Shown: positions 24,505-33,322 of the stretch, piece after piece
Layout: each line of letters begins with the position of its first letter
Numbering within the stretch: position 1 is the stretch's first letter
Assembly: GCA_023428755.1 (NCBI GenBank)
Contig: JAEYWX010000014.1
Location: 115,720-179,719 of the forward strand
Source of the DNA: Bacteroidota bacterium
GTDB taxonomy: Bacteria > Bacteroidota > Bacteroidia > Chitinophagales > Chitinophagaceae
Direction of reading: 5' to 3'
Length of the DNA stretch: 64,000 nucleotides
Notes under the pieces: model-generated
The model's database searches: none
What the model was told of the DNA's origin: nothing
The model's input: only the letters and a program-made list of their open reading frames with translations
Program-made: the position numbers and the translations under genes

Positions 24505-24524
24505 CAAAAAAGCAGAGAACGATT

Positions 24525-25931
24525 ATGTACGTACAGCAACTCTACACAAACTGTCTGAGTGAGGCAGCTTATTATATTGAAAGTAACGGTGAATGTGCCA
24601 TTATTGACCCACTACGTGATGTGGACGTGTACCTGAACCTGGCGAAAGAACGGAATGCAACCATCAAATACATTTTTGAAACGCATTTTCATGCTGACTT
24701 TGTAAGCGGCCACCTCGATCTGGCGAAACATTCCAATGCCCCAATTGTATACGGACCGCAAACGGAAACAAAATTCCCCGTGTATGTAGCAAAAGACCAG
24801 GAGCAATTCAAAATTGGCAATGTAACAATTGAAGTATTGCACACGCCCGGTCACACACTGGAAAGCACCTGCTATTTACTGAGAGATGAAAACGGCAACG
24901 ACCACTCTGTATTTACAGGCGACACATTATTTGTTGGCGATGTGGGTCGTCCCGACCTTGCACAGGGTGGCGACCTTACCATGAGTGAACTCGCCGGAAT
25001 GCTGTACGAATCGTTGCAGAAAAAAATTATGCCTTTGGCTGATCATGTGATCGTGTACCCGGCACACGGACCGGGCAGCGCCTGTGGTAAAAGCCTCGGC
25101 CCTGAAACACACAGCACCATTGGCGAGCAAAAGCAAAGCAATTATGCATTGCAGCAACAATCAAAAGAAGATTTTATAAAAGCTGTTACAAATGGACTGG
25201 AAGCACCTCCCAAATACTTCCCGGTAAATGCACGCATCAATAAAGAAGGTTATGGATTGCTGGATGCTGTATTGAAAAAAGGACTGACCGCATTGAGTGT
25301 TCAACAATTTAAAGAACATTCAAAAGAACCAAAAACACTGATCCTTGATACAAGACATGCCAACACATTTACTGTTGGTTTTATTCCCGGCTCCATCAGC
25401 ATTGGACTCGAAGGACGTTTTGCTGAATGGGCGGGAGCGTTACTTCCGTTTGATGAAAACATTTTATTGGTTTGTGAAGAAGGAAAAGAAGAAGAAACAA
25501 TTGTACGATTGGCTCGTGTAGGTTTTGATAAAGTCAATGGATACCTGGCCGGTGGGTTTGAAGCATGGACCAATGCAGGCGAACCCATTGATATGATCAT
25601 TGATGTGGAAGCCGATGAATTGGCAATGGACATACCGCATGATGATCATTTGCTGGTAGTAGATGTACGGAAAGAAACAGAGTTTGCAGACGGGCATGTG
25701 AAGGGTGCGGTGAATCTTCCGCTCGGCGATATGAATGATCTGGGCTTGTTAGCAAACATCGACGACAGAGATAATTTGTATGTACATTGTGCAGGTGGCT
25801 ATCGCAGTGTAATTGCATCATCACTAATTAAGAAACAAGGGTTTCATAACCTGCGAAATGTGGTGGGTGGTTTTGCAAAGATCAAAGAACAGAAAATCGA
25901 AATACAAAAAGAGAAAAGTGTTCTGAATTAA
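24525..25931 (+). CDS. CstB-like persulfide dioxygenase-rhodanese fusion
   Basis: A 468-residue protein with three domains: a metallo-beta-lactamase fold persulfide-dioxygenase domain (residues 1-200; THFHADFVSGH at 53-63, His110, Asp133, His181), a first rhodanese domain (about 255-355; cysteine at 317) and a second rhodanese (about 370-460) with the loop HCAGGYRS, Cys422. This order matches the S. aureus CstB type, which oxidises low-molecular-weight persulfides to thiosulfate. It should act in the cytosol in sulfide detoxification. No sulfide:quinone reductase is adjacent. Confidence 0.87.
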   Translation: MYVQQLYTNCLSEAAYYIESNGECAIIDPLRDVDVYLNLAKERNATIKYIFETHFHADFVSGHLDLAKHSNAPIVYGPQTETKFPVYVAKDQEQFKIGNVTIEVLHTPGHTLESTCYLLRDENGNDHSVFTGDTLFVGDVGRPDLAQGGDLTMSELAGMLYESLQKKIMPLADHVIVYPAHGPGSACGKSLGPETHSTIGEQKQSNYALQQQSKEDFIKAVTNGLEAPPKYFPVNARINKEGYGLLDAVLKKGLTALSVQQFKEHSKEPKTLILDTRHANTFTVGFIPGSISIGLEGRFAEWAGALLPFDENILLVCEEGKEEETIVRLARVGFDKVNGYLAGGFEAWTNAGEPIDMIIDVEADELAMDIPHDDHLLVVDVRKETEFADGHVKGAVNLPLGDMNDLGLLANIDDRDNLYVHCAGGYRSVIASSLIKKQGFHNLRNVVGGFAKIKEQKIEIQKEKSVLN

Positions 25932-25938
25932 ATCACTG

Positions 25939-25967
25939 AAGCTCCGGATCAAACCGGGGCTTTTTTA
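25939..25967. terminator. Bidirectional terminator
   Basis: AAGCTCCGG (25939-25947) pairs with CCGGGGCTT (25954-25962), with one wobble, then T6. It separates the persulfide enzyme from the convergent acyltransferase gene, whose stop codon is at its edge. Confidence 0.85.
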
Positions 25968-26846
25968 TTGCACCCACATTTTTTGGTAATCTTCTTTCCA
26001 TGGATGTTTCCAGCGGCGATGGCTCCATAAATAATTATCGGGCCGTTGACGAATGCTGTTTTCAATTTTATCAACGATCAAACGGGTTAATGCACCTTCT
26101 GCAAATTCATTCGGTTTGCTGGTGAGCAGTTCCATTTTAAATTCATAATACCCACGGCGTACTTTGTAAAAATCAACATAAACAACAGCAGTATTATTTC
26201 GCTTTGCGCCCTGCTCAGGTCCTCTTGGAAAAGGAGCAGGCTTTGTAAAAAAGTTTGTCCAGTATGCTTTTGCAGGATTGCCCGGGTTTTGATCGCCCAC
26301 CAAAATCAACGCATACTGCTGTTTCATGTACGCACGCACCTGGTTTTGAAAATCGGTTGCCGCCACGAGTTTTGTTCCTGTTTTTCTCCGCAGATCATAC
26401 ACCACCTTGTCAATTTCTTTATTCCGCAACGGCATGTACACCACCACAAACGGCATTTTTGATAAAGCGCCCAAACCAAGATTGGCTACTTCCCAATTAA
26501 AATAATGTCCCGATACTACCTGTACGCTTTGATCTTTCCCTACCCATTCATTCAGCACTTCAATATTTCCTTTAAACCGGCGTTTGATCTCCTCTTCACT
26601 CCACGAAAAAAGTTTGATCATTTCCATAAACGTGTCGCAAAAATTATGATAGAATGCTTTCATGATTTTTTTGCGTTCTTCCTCTGATTTTTCGGGAAAG
26701 GCAGTCGTAAGATTATTCATCACTACCTGCTTACGGTAACCAGTTACATAAAACAGTACCACGTACACAAAATCGCCAAGCAGATATAATACATTGAGCG
26801 GAATAAACGAGAGTAATCGAAGAAACCCGTAGACGATATAGTACAT
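25965..26846 (-). CDS. LpxL/HtrB-family lysophospholipid or lipid A acyltransferase
   Basis: A 293-residue inner-membrane enzyme predicted to add a late acyl chain to a lipid A precursor or similar lipid. It has an N-terminal hydrophobic anchor (residues 5-35), the catalytic motif GHYFNWE (about 113-119), a VYMPLRNKEID segment and a late WSHRRWKHPW stretch typical of the family. It lies downstream of nadB on the same strand, but a -7-like box just upstream suggests its own promoter. Confidence 0.88.
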   Translation of the reverse strand: MYYIVYGFLRLLSFIPLNVLYLLGDFVYVVLFYVTGYRKQVVMNNLTTAFPEKSEEERKKIMKAFYHNFCDTFMEMIKLFSWSEEEIKRRFKGNIEVLNEWVGKDQSVQVVSGHYFNWEVANLGLGALSKMPFVVVYMPLRNKEIDKVVYDLRRKTGTKLVAATDFQNQVRAYMKQQYALILVGDQNPGNPAKAYWTNFFTKPAPFPRGPEQGAKRNNTAVVYVDFYKVRRGYYEFKMELLTSKPNEFAEGALTRLIVDKIENSIRQRPDNYLWSHRRWKHPWKEDYQKMWVQ

Positions 26847-26850
26847 ACTA

Positions 26851-26858
26851 TAAAGATA
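26851..26858 (-). promoter_or_regulatory. -7-like box of the acyltransferase gene
   Basis: TATCTTTA on the minus strand, 4 nt before the ATG; it differs from TAnnTTTG only in the last base but keeps the recurrent spacing. Confidence 0.35.
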
Positions 26859-26880
26859 TTAATTCAAGGTTTGAGCAATT

Positions 26881-28482
26881 TTACAATACAATATTCTGCA
26901 GCAACGGATGTTTCTCAGGATAATCTGTATTGAAATGCAATCCTCTGCTTTCTTTGCGGAACGATGCTCCTTTGGTAATTAAATAACCAACTGTGATCAT
27001 GTTTCGCAGCTCCATTATCTGTGGTGAAATAGAACTGCTGCGGTAGAGATTTTCCGTTTCTTCCCACAACAGATCCAAACGGCGCATGGCACGTTGCAAA
27101 CGAATATCATTCCGCACAATCCCCACATAATCGCTCATTACCTGTTGCAATTCTTTGAGGCTTTGTGTGATCAGGATCATTTCTTTGGGCTCACTGGTAC
27201 CTTTTGCATTCCACTCCGGCAAAACAGTTTTCTCATCATCCAGTTTTTTTATTTTATCAACCGCATCCATATAACTGCGGTGTGAAAAAACCATTGCTTC
27301 GAGCAATGAATTACTTGCTAAACGATTGGCACCGTGTAAGCCAGTACTTGCACATTCTCCAGAAGCGTACAGGTTGCTGATGGAAGTTCTTCCCCACTCA
27401 TCTGTTTTAATACCGCCGCAACTGTAATGTGCTGCAGGAGCAACCGGGATCATATGTTGTGCAACATCAATACCAAGGCTCTTACACTTTTCATAAATAT
27501 TGGGAAAGTGATGAATAAATTTTTCGGTGTCCATATGCCTGCAATCGAGCCACACATGTTCGGTACCGCTGATCTTCATTTCACTATCGATCGCTCTTGC
27601 AACAATATCACGTGGGGCAAGATCTTTCCGTTCATCGTAGCGCTGCATAAATGCTTCACCCTGGTGATTGCGCAAAATACCACCATCGCCACGCACTGCT
27701 TCCGTAATTAAAAACGCCTGGCCTTTTTGTCCGGCCTGGTACAATGCAGTGGGGTGAAATTGAATGAACTCCATGTTCTCAATGCGTCCTTTTGCACGAT
27801 ACACCATTGCTACACCATCGCCACTTGCAATAGACGGATTGGTGGTTGTGCGATATACCTGACCGTTACCTCCTGCTGCCAGCATGGTAATGGTTGATTG
27901 AATCACTTCAATTTGATTGGTGAGGAGGTTCAATGCATATACCCCGTAACATTTGATATCGGGTGTTGCTTTTGTAACCAGGTAACCAAGATGGTGTTGG
28001 GTGATGAGGTCCACTACAAAATAATGGTTCACCAGTTGAATATTTTTACTCCGGCGGATGGTTTCAAGTAAAGCCCGTTCCATTTCAGCACCGGTCACAT
28101 CTTTGTGATGCAGAATGCGGTGCTCACTATGTCCACCTTCTTTTCCCAATGCATAATCGCCATCGGTTTCTTTATCGAAGCGTGCACCCCATTCAATAAT
28201 TTCATTTACACGAAGGGCACCTTCTTTTACAACAACCTCAACAATTTCTGGATTACACAATCCATCGCCTGCGATGAGCGTATCTTCAATATGTTTATCA
28301 AAACTGTCTTTTTCCAGATCGTTCACCACTGCAATTCCACCCTGTGCATATTTGGTATTGGTTTCATCAGCATTTGACTTTGTTACGATCAATACCTGTT
28401 TATCCGGGCATGCTTCTGCCACTTTAATTGCATAGGTTAACCCTGCAATACCCGATCCGATCACTAAAAAATCTGTTTGCAT
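26881..28482 (-). CDS. nadB: L-aspartate oxidase NadB
   Basis: NadB oxidises aspartate to iminoaspartate with FAD, the first step of de novo NAD synthesis. The 533-residue protein starts MQTDFLVIGSGIAGLTYAIK (FAD-binding GxGxxG), has TKYAQGGIAVV, the ITEAVRGDGGILRN stretch and the signature SCGGIKTDEWGRTS with Arg/His residues of the active site. The start was placed at the ATG opening this Rossmann strand; an earlier reading adds 16 unrelated residues. It is third in ispG-lipoprotein-nadB. The NadA partner is not present. Confidence 0.95.
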   Translation of the reverse strand: MQTDFLVIGSGIAGLTYAIKVAEACPDKQVLIVTKSNADETNTKYAQGGIAVVNDLEKDSFDKHIEDTLIAGDGLCNPEIVEVVVKEGALRVNEIIEWGARFDKETDGDYALGKEGGHSEHRILHHKDVTGAEMERALLETIRRSKNIQLVNHYFVVDLITQHHLGYLVTKATPDIKCYGVYALNLLTNQIEVIQSTITMLAAGGNGQVYRTTTNPSIASGDGVAMVYRAKGRIENMEFIQFHPTALYQAGQKGQAFLITEAVRGDGGILRNHQGEAFMQRYDERKDLAPRDIVARAIDSEMKISGTEHVWLDCRHMDTEKFIHHFPNIYEKCKSLGIDVAQHMIPVAPAAHYSCGGIKTDEWGRTSISNLYASGECASTGLHGANRLASNSLLEAMVFSHRSYMDAVDKIKKLDDEKTVLPEWNAKGTSEPKEMILITQSLKELQQVMSDYVGIVRNDIRLQRAMRRLDLLWEETENLYRSSSISPQIMELRNMITVGYLITKGASFRKESRGLHFNTDYPEKHPLLQNIVL

Positions 28483-28492
28483 ATTAACGAGA

Positions 28493-29281
28493 TCAGAATT
28501 TAATGTAGAATTCTGTTTTGGAAGGATCATCTTTCATTTCAGCAAATGAAGAAGAGAACACAACTGTTTTTTTATCGTCCAATACTTTGATCATTTCACC
28601 TTTTGTTTCTTTCACCGGCCGTGGAAGTTTAATGGTGATCGTCATTACCATCTGGCTCATAAACATTTCAACGCCTTTCATCTCTTCACCCATGTTCTCT
28701 GTAAATGTCTCTTTAGTCAATGCAATTCGCTGAATGCTGCTGTCGGTTATAATGTAGGGCGATCCTTTTGAGGGAATACCTCCAAACATCTTACTCATAT
28801 TGTCCAATCCGCCTGCACCGGGCACAGGTCCTGCATCGGCCCCTTCCCCTGCAGCTTCTTTTTCTTTTTTACGTTCGCTCTTGATTGAATCAACGTAGTA
28901 GTATACTTCGAAGAATTTGTGTAAGTCCCGGATATCTTTCACCGGATACTTCATTTCTACATTAAACTTATTTTCCGGCATGTTCATTACCATGTGCATT
29001 GTGCCATTGTTATAATAAGCAGACTGTTCAGGAGTTAATGTAACACCCAGTGAATCGATCTCATTTGCAAGAGAGAATGTTGTATCAATGGCTCTATCCT
29101 TAATACTATCCGGCACCTGGCTGCCACCCATGCTCTTCATCATTTCCATTGCCTGGCTCATATCAGTATGTATGAGGTATTGTCCTTTGCCGGGAGTACT
29201 TAAATCAATTTCTTCGTTGATACTGCAACTGGTAAATACAAGTGCCAGCAGAATTGCTGAAAGAATGTTTCTGATGTTCAT
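28493..29281 (-). CDS. Uncharacterised lipoprotein
   Basis: Not recognised. The 262-residue protein has a lipoprotein signal with lipobox VFTSC (Cys19). It is rich in Met and Lys, with a low-complexity Gly/Ala/Pro segment (GEGADAGPVPGAGG) near residue 160 and a C-terminal part with alternating strands (VVFSSSFAEM, KTEFYIKF). It probably sits in the outer or inner membrane leaflet facing the periplasm. Only 10 nt separate it from ispG and from nadB, so it belongs to their operon. Confidence 0.8.
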   Translation of the reverse strand: MNIRNILSAILLALVFTSCSINEEIDLSTPGKGQYLIHTDMSQAMEMMKSMGGSQVPDSIKDRAIDTTFSLANEIDSLGVTLTPEQSAYYNNGTMHMVMNMPENKFNVEMKYPVKDIRDLHKFFEVYYYVDSIKSERKKEKEAAGEGADAGPVPGAGGLDNMSKMFGGIPSKGSPYIITDSSIQRIALTKETFTENMGEEMKGVEMFMSQMVMTITIKLPRPVKETKGEMIKVLDDKKTVVFSSSFAEMKDDPSKTEFYIKF

Positions 29282-29291
29282 GATGTTTGTT

Positions 29292-31352
29292 TTATGCAGG
29301 CTCAACCCATGCATTGTTTTCTTTTAATAAATTGATCAGTTCTTCTACCGCTACTTCACTATCCACACTCCGCTTTACTACCTCCTTGCCTTTGTATAAT
29401 GTAATTTTTCCCGGACCACTTCCTACATATCCAAAATCGGCATCGGCCATTTCACCCGGGCCATTTACTATACAGCCCATGATAGCGATCTTTACGCCTT
29501 TCAAATGATTGGTAACCGAACGGATCTTTGCTGTTGTTTCCTGCAGATCAAACAATGTTCTGCCACAGCTTGGGCAAGATATGTATTCTGTTTTTGAAAT
29601 ACGTGTACGGGTTGCCTGTAAAATACTAAAGGCCGTATTATTAATAAATTGCTCCGGAGTCAGGTTTGTAAGATAGTTTCTTCCGGCTGTGTTTTGCGTA
29701 AAGCCTGCTGCCTGCAGGGCGTAACTGCTTTCACTCATGCCCAAACAAATACCATCGCCCATACCATCTAGTAACAAAGCACCACATTCAGTTGAATAAT
29801 GAATAAGATGTTCATCGGCTGTTTGCCAGTTACTATCGGTTATTAATACAATCGGGTTTTTAATACCACGGTTCATCAACTCAATAAACATACGCCGCAC
29901 ACTCTGCATGGCATTTTTATTGGTGCTGCTTACACATAACACAACAGTTGGATCGTTTGCCAACGCATCCAGATACGTATAATCGTTGATGGGTGTATCA
30001 TCGTTGTAACAATCGATCATTACAAAATTCAACACATCACTTTTTACTTCTGCTTCGGCATAACCGCTATCCATAAAAATAGGAAAGTACTTTTGCTCAC
30101 CTGCAACGGTTGCAGCCGATGCTTTCCATGTTTCAGGATATACAATTACTTTCAATGCTCCCGGTAAATCAAAATTCAATGTTTGGTGGGCGATGAAAAT
30201 ATAATCGGCCGCCATATCGCCAATGCTCCACTTATCAGTTGCTTCATCGTATTTATACCCTACACGTTCCAGTTCTTTTTGTGTGATGTTGGCAAGCTTA
30301 CTCAGATCTGCAATTACAACAGGTACTTGCTTACCTCCAATATTACTCACCGCAAATGTTTCTCTGCGCTTGTATTCAAATGGCGAATAAGGCAATACGG
30401 CCTTCTCAATTTGCGAAGACTTTGCATTTATAGCAGGCACGCTGCTATGGACTATCGACTGTCGACCGTCGACTGCATACCGCTTCACCAAATCCCTGCA
30501 CACCGGAATTTCAAACTCAGGATCTTCCGTTAAACTTACACGAACCGTATCGCCAATACCATCTTCGAGCAAGGTACCAATGCCGGCTGCACTTTTTACC
30601 CGGCCATCTTCTCCATCGCCTGCTTCTGTAACACCGAGGTGCAATGGATAACACTCGTTAAACTCACCGTACATATGTTGAATCAGCAAACGATACGCCT
30701 GCACCATTACCTGCGGATTACTGCTCTTCATGCTCAGTACAATGTTGTGAAAACTTTCTGCACGGGCAATCCGTAAAAACTCCATCGCACTTTCCACCAT
30801 ACCAATAGCCGTATCGCCATAGCGACTCATAATACGATCGCTGAGCGAACCATGATTTGTTCCAATGCGCATGGCAGTGCCATACTCTTTACAGATCTTC
30901 ACCAATGGTGTAAAACGCTCTCGAATGCGATCGATCTCTTCCAGGTATTCGGCATCGGTATAATCGATCTGTTCAAACTTTTTCTTATCGACATAATTAC
31001 CGGGATTCACACGTACTTTTTCAACAATTCGTGCTGCTATCTCAGCCGCATTTGGTGTGAAGTGGATATCGGCTACTAACGGTGTGTTGTAACCTCTTTT
31101 CCGTAACTCATCTTTTATGTTCTGCAAATTCTCCGCTTCTTTTTTGGAAGGAGCAGTAATACGCACCAACTCTGCACCGGCTTTAATACAGCGAATACTT
31201 TGTTCCACTGTTCCCATGGTGTCCATGGTATCAGTTGTGGTCATGGTTTGTAAGCGGATGGGATGAAAATTACCCAGCAGCAAATCACCGATCTTCACTT
31301 CTTTTGTCGCCAGCCGTTTATAATCGGTTAAGGAAGGAGTATAAAGAAACAT
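29292..31352 (-). CDS. ispG: (E)-4-hydroxy-3-methylbut-2-enyl-diphosphate synthase, long form (IspG/GcpE)
   Basis: IspG makes HMBPP in the MEP isoprenoid pathway using a [4Fe-4S] cluster. At 686 residues this is the long form with a large insert between the TIM barrel (about residues 1-290) and the C-terminal cluster domain. Cluster cysteines lie in CPSCGRT and in MGCIVNGPGE. The start is ATG 31352, not a TTG one codon upstream. Residues about 292-301 (AVDGRQSIVH) fall at the end of the barrel and are encoded by a heptamer array, apparently a tolerated insertion in an essential enzyme. Confidence 0.96.
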   Translation of the reverse strand: MFLYTPSLTDYKRLATKEVKIGDLLLGNFHPIRLQTMTTTDTMDTMGTVEQSIRCIKAGAELVRITAPSKKEAENLQNIKDELRKRGYNTPLVADIHFTPNAAEIAARIVEKVRVNPGNYVDKKKFEQIDYTDAEYLEEIDRIRERFTPLVKICKEYGTAMRIGTNHGSLSDRIMSRYGDTAIGMVESAMEFLRIARAESFHNIVLSMKSSNPQVMVQAYRLLIQHMYGEFNECYPLHLGVTEAGDGEDGRVKSAAGIGTLLEDGIGDTVRVSLTEDPEFEIPVCRDLVKRYAVDGRQSIVHSSVPAINAKSSQIEKAVLPYSPFEYKRRETFAVSNIGGKQVPVVIADLSKLANITQKELERVGYKYDEATDKWSIGDMAADYIFIAHQTLNFDLPGALKVIVYPETWKASAATVAGEQKYFPIFMDSGYAEAEVKSDVLNFVMIDCYNDDTPINDYTYLDALANDPTVVLCVSSTNKNAMQSVRRMFIELMNRGIKNPIVLITDSNWQTADEHLIHYSTECGALLLDGMGDGICLGMSESSYALQAAGFTQNTAGRNYLTNLTPEQFINNTAFSILQATRTRISKTEYISCPSCGRTLFDLQETTAKIRSVTNHLKGVKIAIMGCIVNGPGEMADADFGYVGSGPGKITLYKGKEVVKRSVDSEVAVEELINLLKENNAWVEPA
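30450..30477. repeat. Four-unit heptamer array inside ispG
   Basis: Four 7-mers of consensus GACYRYC on the plus strand (GTCSAYR on the coding strand; units include GTCGACG and GTCGACA). The array falls at the boundary between the barrel and the insert of IspG. Confidence 0.8.
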
Positions 31353-31353
31353 C

Positions 31354-31510
31354 AATTTGAAAATTTGAAAATTGCTTAATTTGATAATTCACACGAATTA
31401 CAGGTGGAACTTCAGCACAAATGTAACAAAGAAAGGGCTGCATGGTTTAGGCAAGATGCACTTCCTCACATTTTCAAATTGTCAAATTAATCAATTGGCA
31501 AATTACTTAC
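31354..31510. repeat. Inverted pair of octamer arrays between ispG and batC
   Basis: The left array, from 31354, has AATTTGAA twice exactly and then two variants. The right array, 31471-31510, has 8-mers such as TTTTCAAA and TTGTCAAA. The two are roughly inverse of each other and flank about 80 nt that include the ispG upstream region. The left array begins 2 bases from the ispG start codon and the right one overlaps the batC stop. Confidence 0.7.
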
Positions 31511-32142
31511 CAGTCTTTCTCCGGCTGGGAGGGTGCACCGGTCTTTTTCTGCATCTTTTCCTGCAGTTCACGCTCTTTTTGTTCGAGCGCTTTGAGGTAT
31601 TGCTCCGCCTGTTTTTTGGTGAGTTTGCTCTTTTGCGGTTTGGGCTGCTGCTGCTTCGGTTGTTCTTTTTTCTTTTCTTCTTTTGGATTTTGCTCCTTTT
31701 GTTGCTTTTTCTGCTCTTTGGGCTCCTGTTGCTTTTTGGCCATCAGAGCCAGCTGCAGATTTTTCCGCACTTCATCATCGGCAGGCGATAAGCGAAGGGC
31801 TTGTTTGTAGGCTTCAATGGCTTCGGTAAGCCGGTTATTTTTATGTAACAGCACGCCTTTGTTGTAAAGTGCTTTTGTTTTCAGCTCCGGATCATCGGTT
31901 GCAGCCGCTGCATCATCAAATGATTTCAGGGCATCATCAATATTCTCTTTTTTGTATTGTGTGTTGCCAAGATTGTAACGTGTAACCGGACTTTCCTTCT
32001 TACTCAGTGCTTTTTGATAGGCTTCTTCGGCTTTATCATACTTCCCTTCTTTATACAAACGGTTTCCTTTCACCACTTCGCCTTCCTGTGCAATAGCAAG
32101 GAAACAAAAGAAAAAACCGACTATGGTGAAATAAAATTTCAT
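31507..32142 (-). CDS. batC: BatC-like TPR protein
   Basis: A 211-residue exported TPR protein: signal peptide (1-18), three or four TPR units (residues 20-130; GNRLYKEGKYDKAEEAYQKA, VTRYNLGNTQYKKENIDDAL, and a third unit from KALYNKGVLL), then a highly charged Lys/Glu/Gln tail (about 135-200). BatC accompanies the VWA proteins BatA/BatB in the Bat aerotolerance region of Bacteroidetes. Its ATG overlaps the batB stop by 4 nt (ATGA). Confidence 0.85.
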   Translation of the reverse strand: MKFYFTIVGFFFCFLAIAQEGEVVKGNRLYKEGKYDKAEEAYQKALSKKESPVTRYNLGNTQYKKENIDDALKSFDDAAAATDDPELKTKALYNKGVLLHKNNRLTEAIEAYKQALRLSPADDEVRKNLQLALMAKKQQEPKEQKKQQKEQNPKEEKKKEQPKQQQPKPQKSKLTKKQAEQYLKALEQKERELQEKMQKKTGAPSQPEKDW

Positions 32143-33134
32143 GCTGTTTTCCGTTCACGAATGAACAATTCAACGATCAATAATAATGCCGCTGCAACCA
32201 GGAACCAGATAAAATAGTTGTTGTAATTCGTATTGCTCACTTCGCCTTCCACACCTTTCTTTTCCAATTGATTGATAACTGCTGTTATTTCTTCGAGCAT
32301 TTCATCAGTATTCTGCAGGTTGCCGTACAAGCCACCGTTTACAGAAGCTAACTGCTGCAGCAATGGTTCGTTAAGTTTGGTTACAACGGTTTGACCGAGG
32401 TTATCTTTCTTATAATCTTTTGTTACCGGATCTGCAATGGGCGAACCTTCAGCCGTTCCCAATCCGATGCAGAGCAACAGAATACCCCGGTCTTTCAATT
32501 GCCGGGCCATGCTTACGGCTGCTTCATCATGATCTTCTCCATCGGTAATAAGCACTACAATTTTATAGCGCTTACTTTCCTGCGGAAAACTTTCTGATGC
32601 AAGGCGCAGTGCTTCGCCGATCACTGTTCCCTGTGTTGGTACCGCCTCCGGCGATGCAGATTGTACAAATAGTTTGGCAGCACCCTGATCGGCCGTTAAT
32701 GGCATTGGCAAATACGCTTTCCCTGCAAACCAGATCAATGCAATCCGATCATCGGGCAACTGATCCATTAACTTGCTCACGAATTGCTTTGACTTATCGA
32801 GGCGGCTTGGCTTCACGTCATCGGCCAGCATACTTTTACTTACATCCATCGCTACCACAATATCTCTTCCCTTTCGATTTACATTCTCGGCTTTACCGGC
32901 ACTGCGCAAGTTCGCAGCGCCCAGTGCTGTTATGGCCATTGCAGCGAGTAACAGGTAAAATTTTACAGAAAACTTTTTGTTGGAATGATTTGCGGTGAGC
33001 AAATTTACCAATTGCTCGTCACCAATTTTTTTTCTCGTTTTCTTCTTCCATCGTTTATTCAATACAAATAAAACTGCTGCTGGTATTAATACCAGCAGCA
33101 ACAGTAAATATTCAATATGAGCGAATGAAAACAA
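32139..33134 (-). CDS. batB: BatB-like von Willebrand factor A membrane protein
   Basis: A 331-residue protein with an N-terminal membrane segment (MFSFAHIEYLLLLLVLIPAA), a second at about 60-75, a VWA domain (about 90-285) with the MIDAS motif DVSKS (residues 98-102) and TDGEDHDE, and a C-terminal membrane helix (NYFIWFLVAAALLLIVELFI). The start is TTG: no ATG fits, and this N-terminus matches the F-x-x-P/I-E-Y-L opening of Bat proteins. It forms a pair with batC; batA and the MoxR ATPase are not nearby, so the usual bat cluster is partial here. Confidence 0.88.
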   Translation of the reverse strand: MFSFAHIEYLLLLLVLIPAAVLFVLNKRWKKKTRKKIGDEQLVNLLTANHSNKKFSVKFYLLLAAMAITALGAANLRSAGKAENVNRKGRDIVVAMDVSKSMLADDVKPSRLDKSKQFVSKLMDQLPDDRIALIWFAGKAYLPMPLTADQGAAKLFVQSASPEAVPTQGTVIGEALRLASESFPQESKRYKIVVLITDGEDHDEAAVSMARQLKDRGILLLCIGLGTAEGSPIADPVTKDYKKDNLGQTVVTKLNEPLLQQLASVNGGLYGNLQNTDEMLEEITAVINQLEKKGVEGEVSNTNYNNYFIWFLVAAALLLIVELFIRERKTA

Positions 33135-33215
33135 GTAATTAAATGTTTATGCTACAAGATACAGATTTGAAAGAACAGAAAGAAGTGAACAAAAGTTAAG
33201 CCAGACTTCTCAATA

Positions 33216-33313
33216 GGCAATGGACAATTAGCAACTGGCAAAACATCCTGAAAACAATATCAACACTACGAAGGAAAAATATTTGCCAATTGCCCTCTTT
33301 GCATATTGCCAAT
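33216..33313. repeat. Inverted pair of heptamer-type arrays between batB and the beta-lactamase gene
   Basis: In the left array (33216-33243) the core RRCAA recurs exactly every 7 nt, four times. The right array (33282-33313) carries TTGCC-type units at 7-9 nt spacing and is roughly its inverse. The 38-nt centre shows no gene. The pair could fold into one long hairpin. Confidence 0.7.
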
Positions 33314-33322
33314 TGGGTTTCG

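Noticed and set aside
33210..33320. Possible CRISPR-like repeats between batB and the beta-lactamase gene.
   Set aside because: Units are only 7-9 nt, degenerate and without unique spacers; no cas genes are present.
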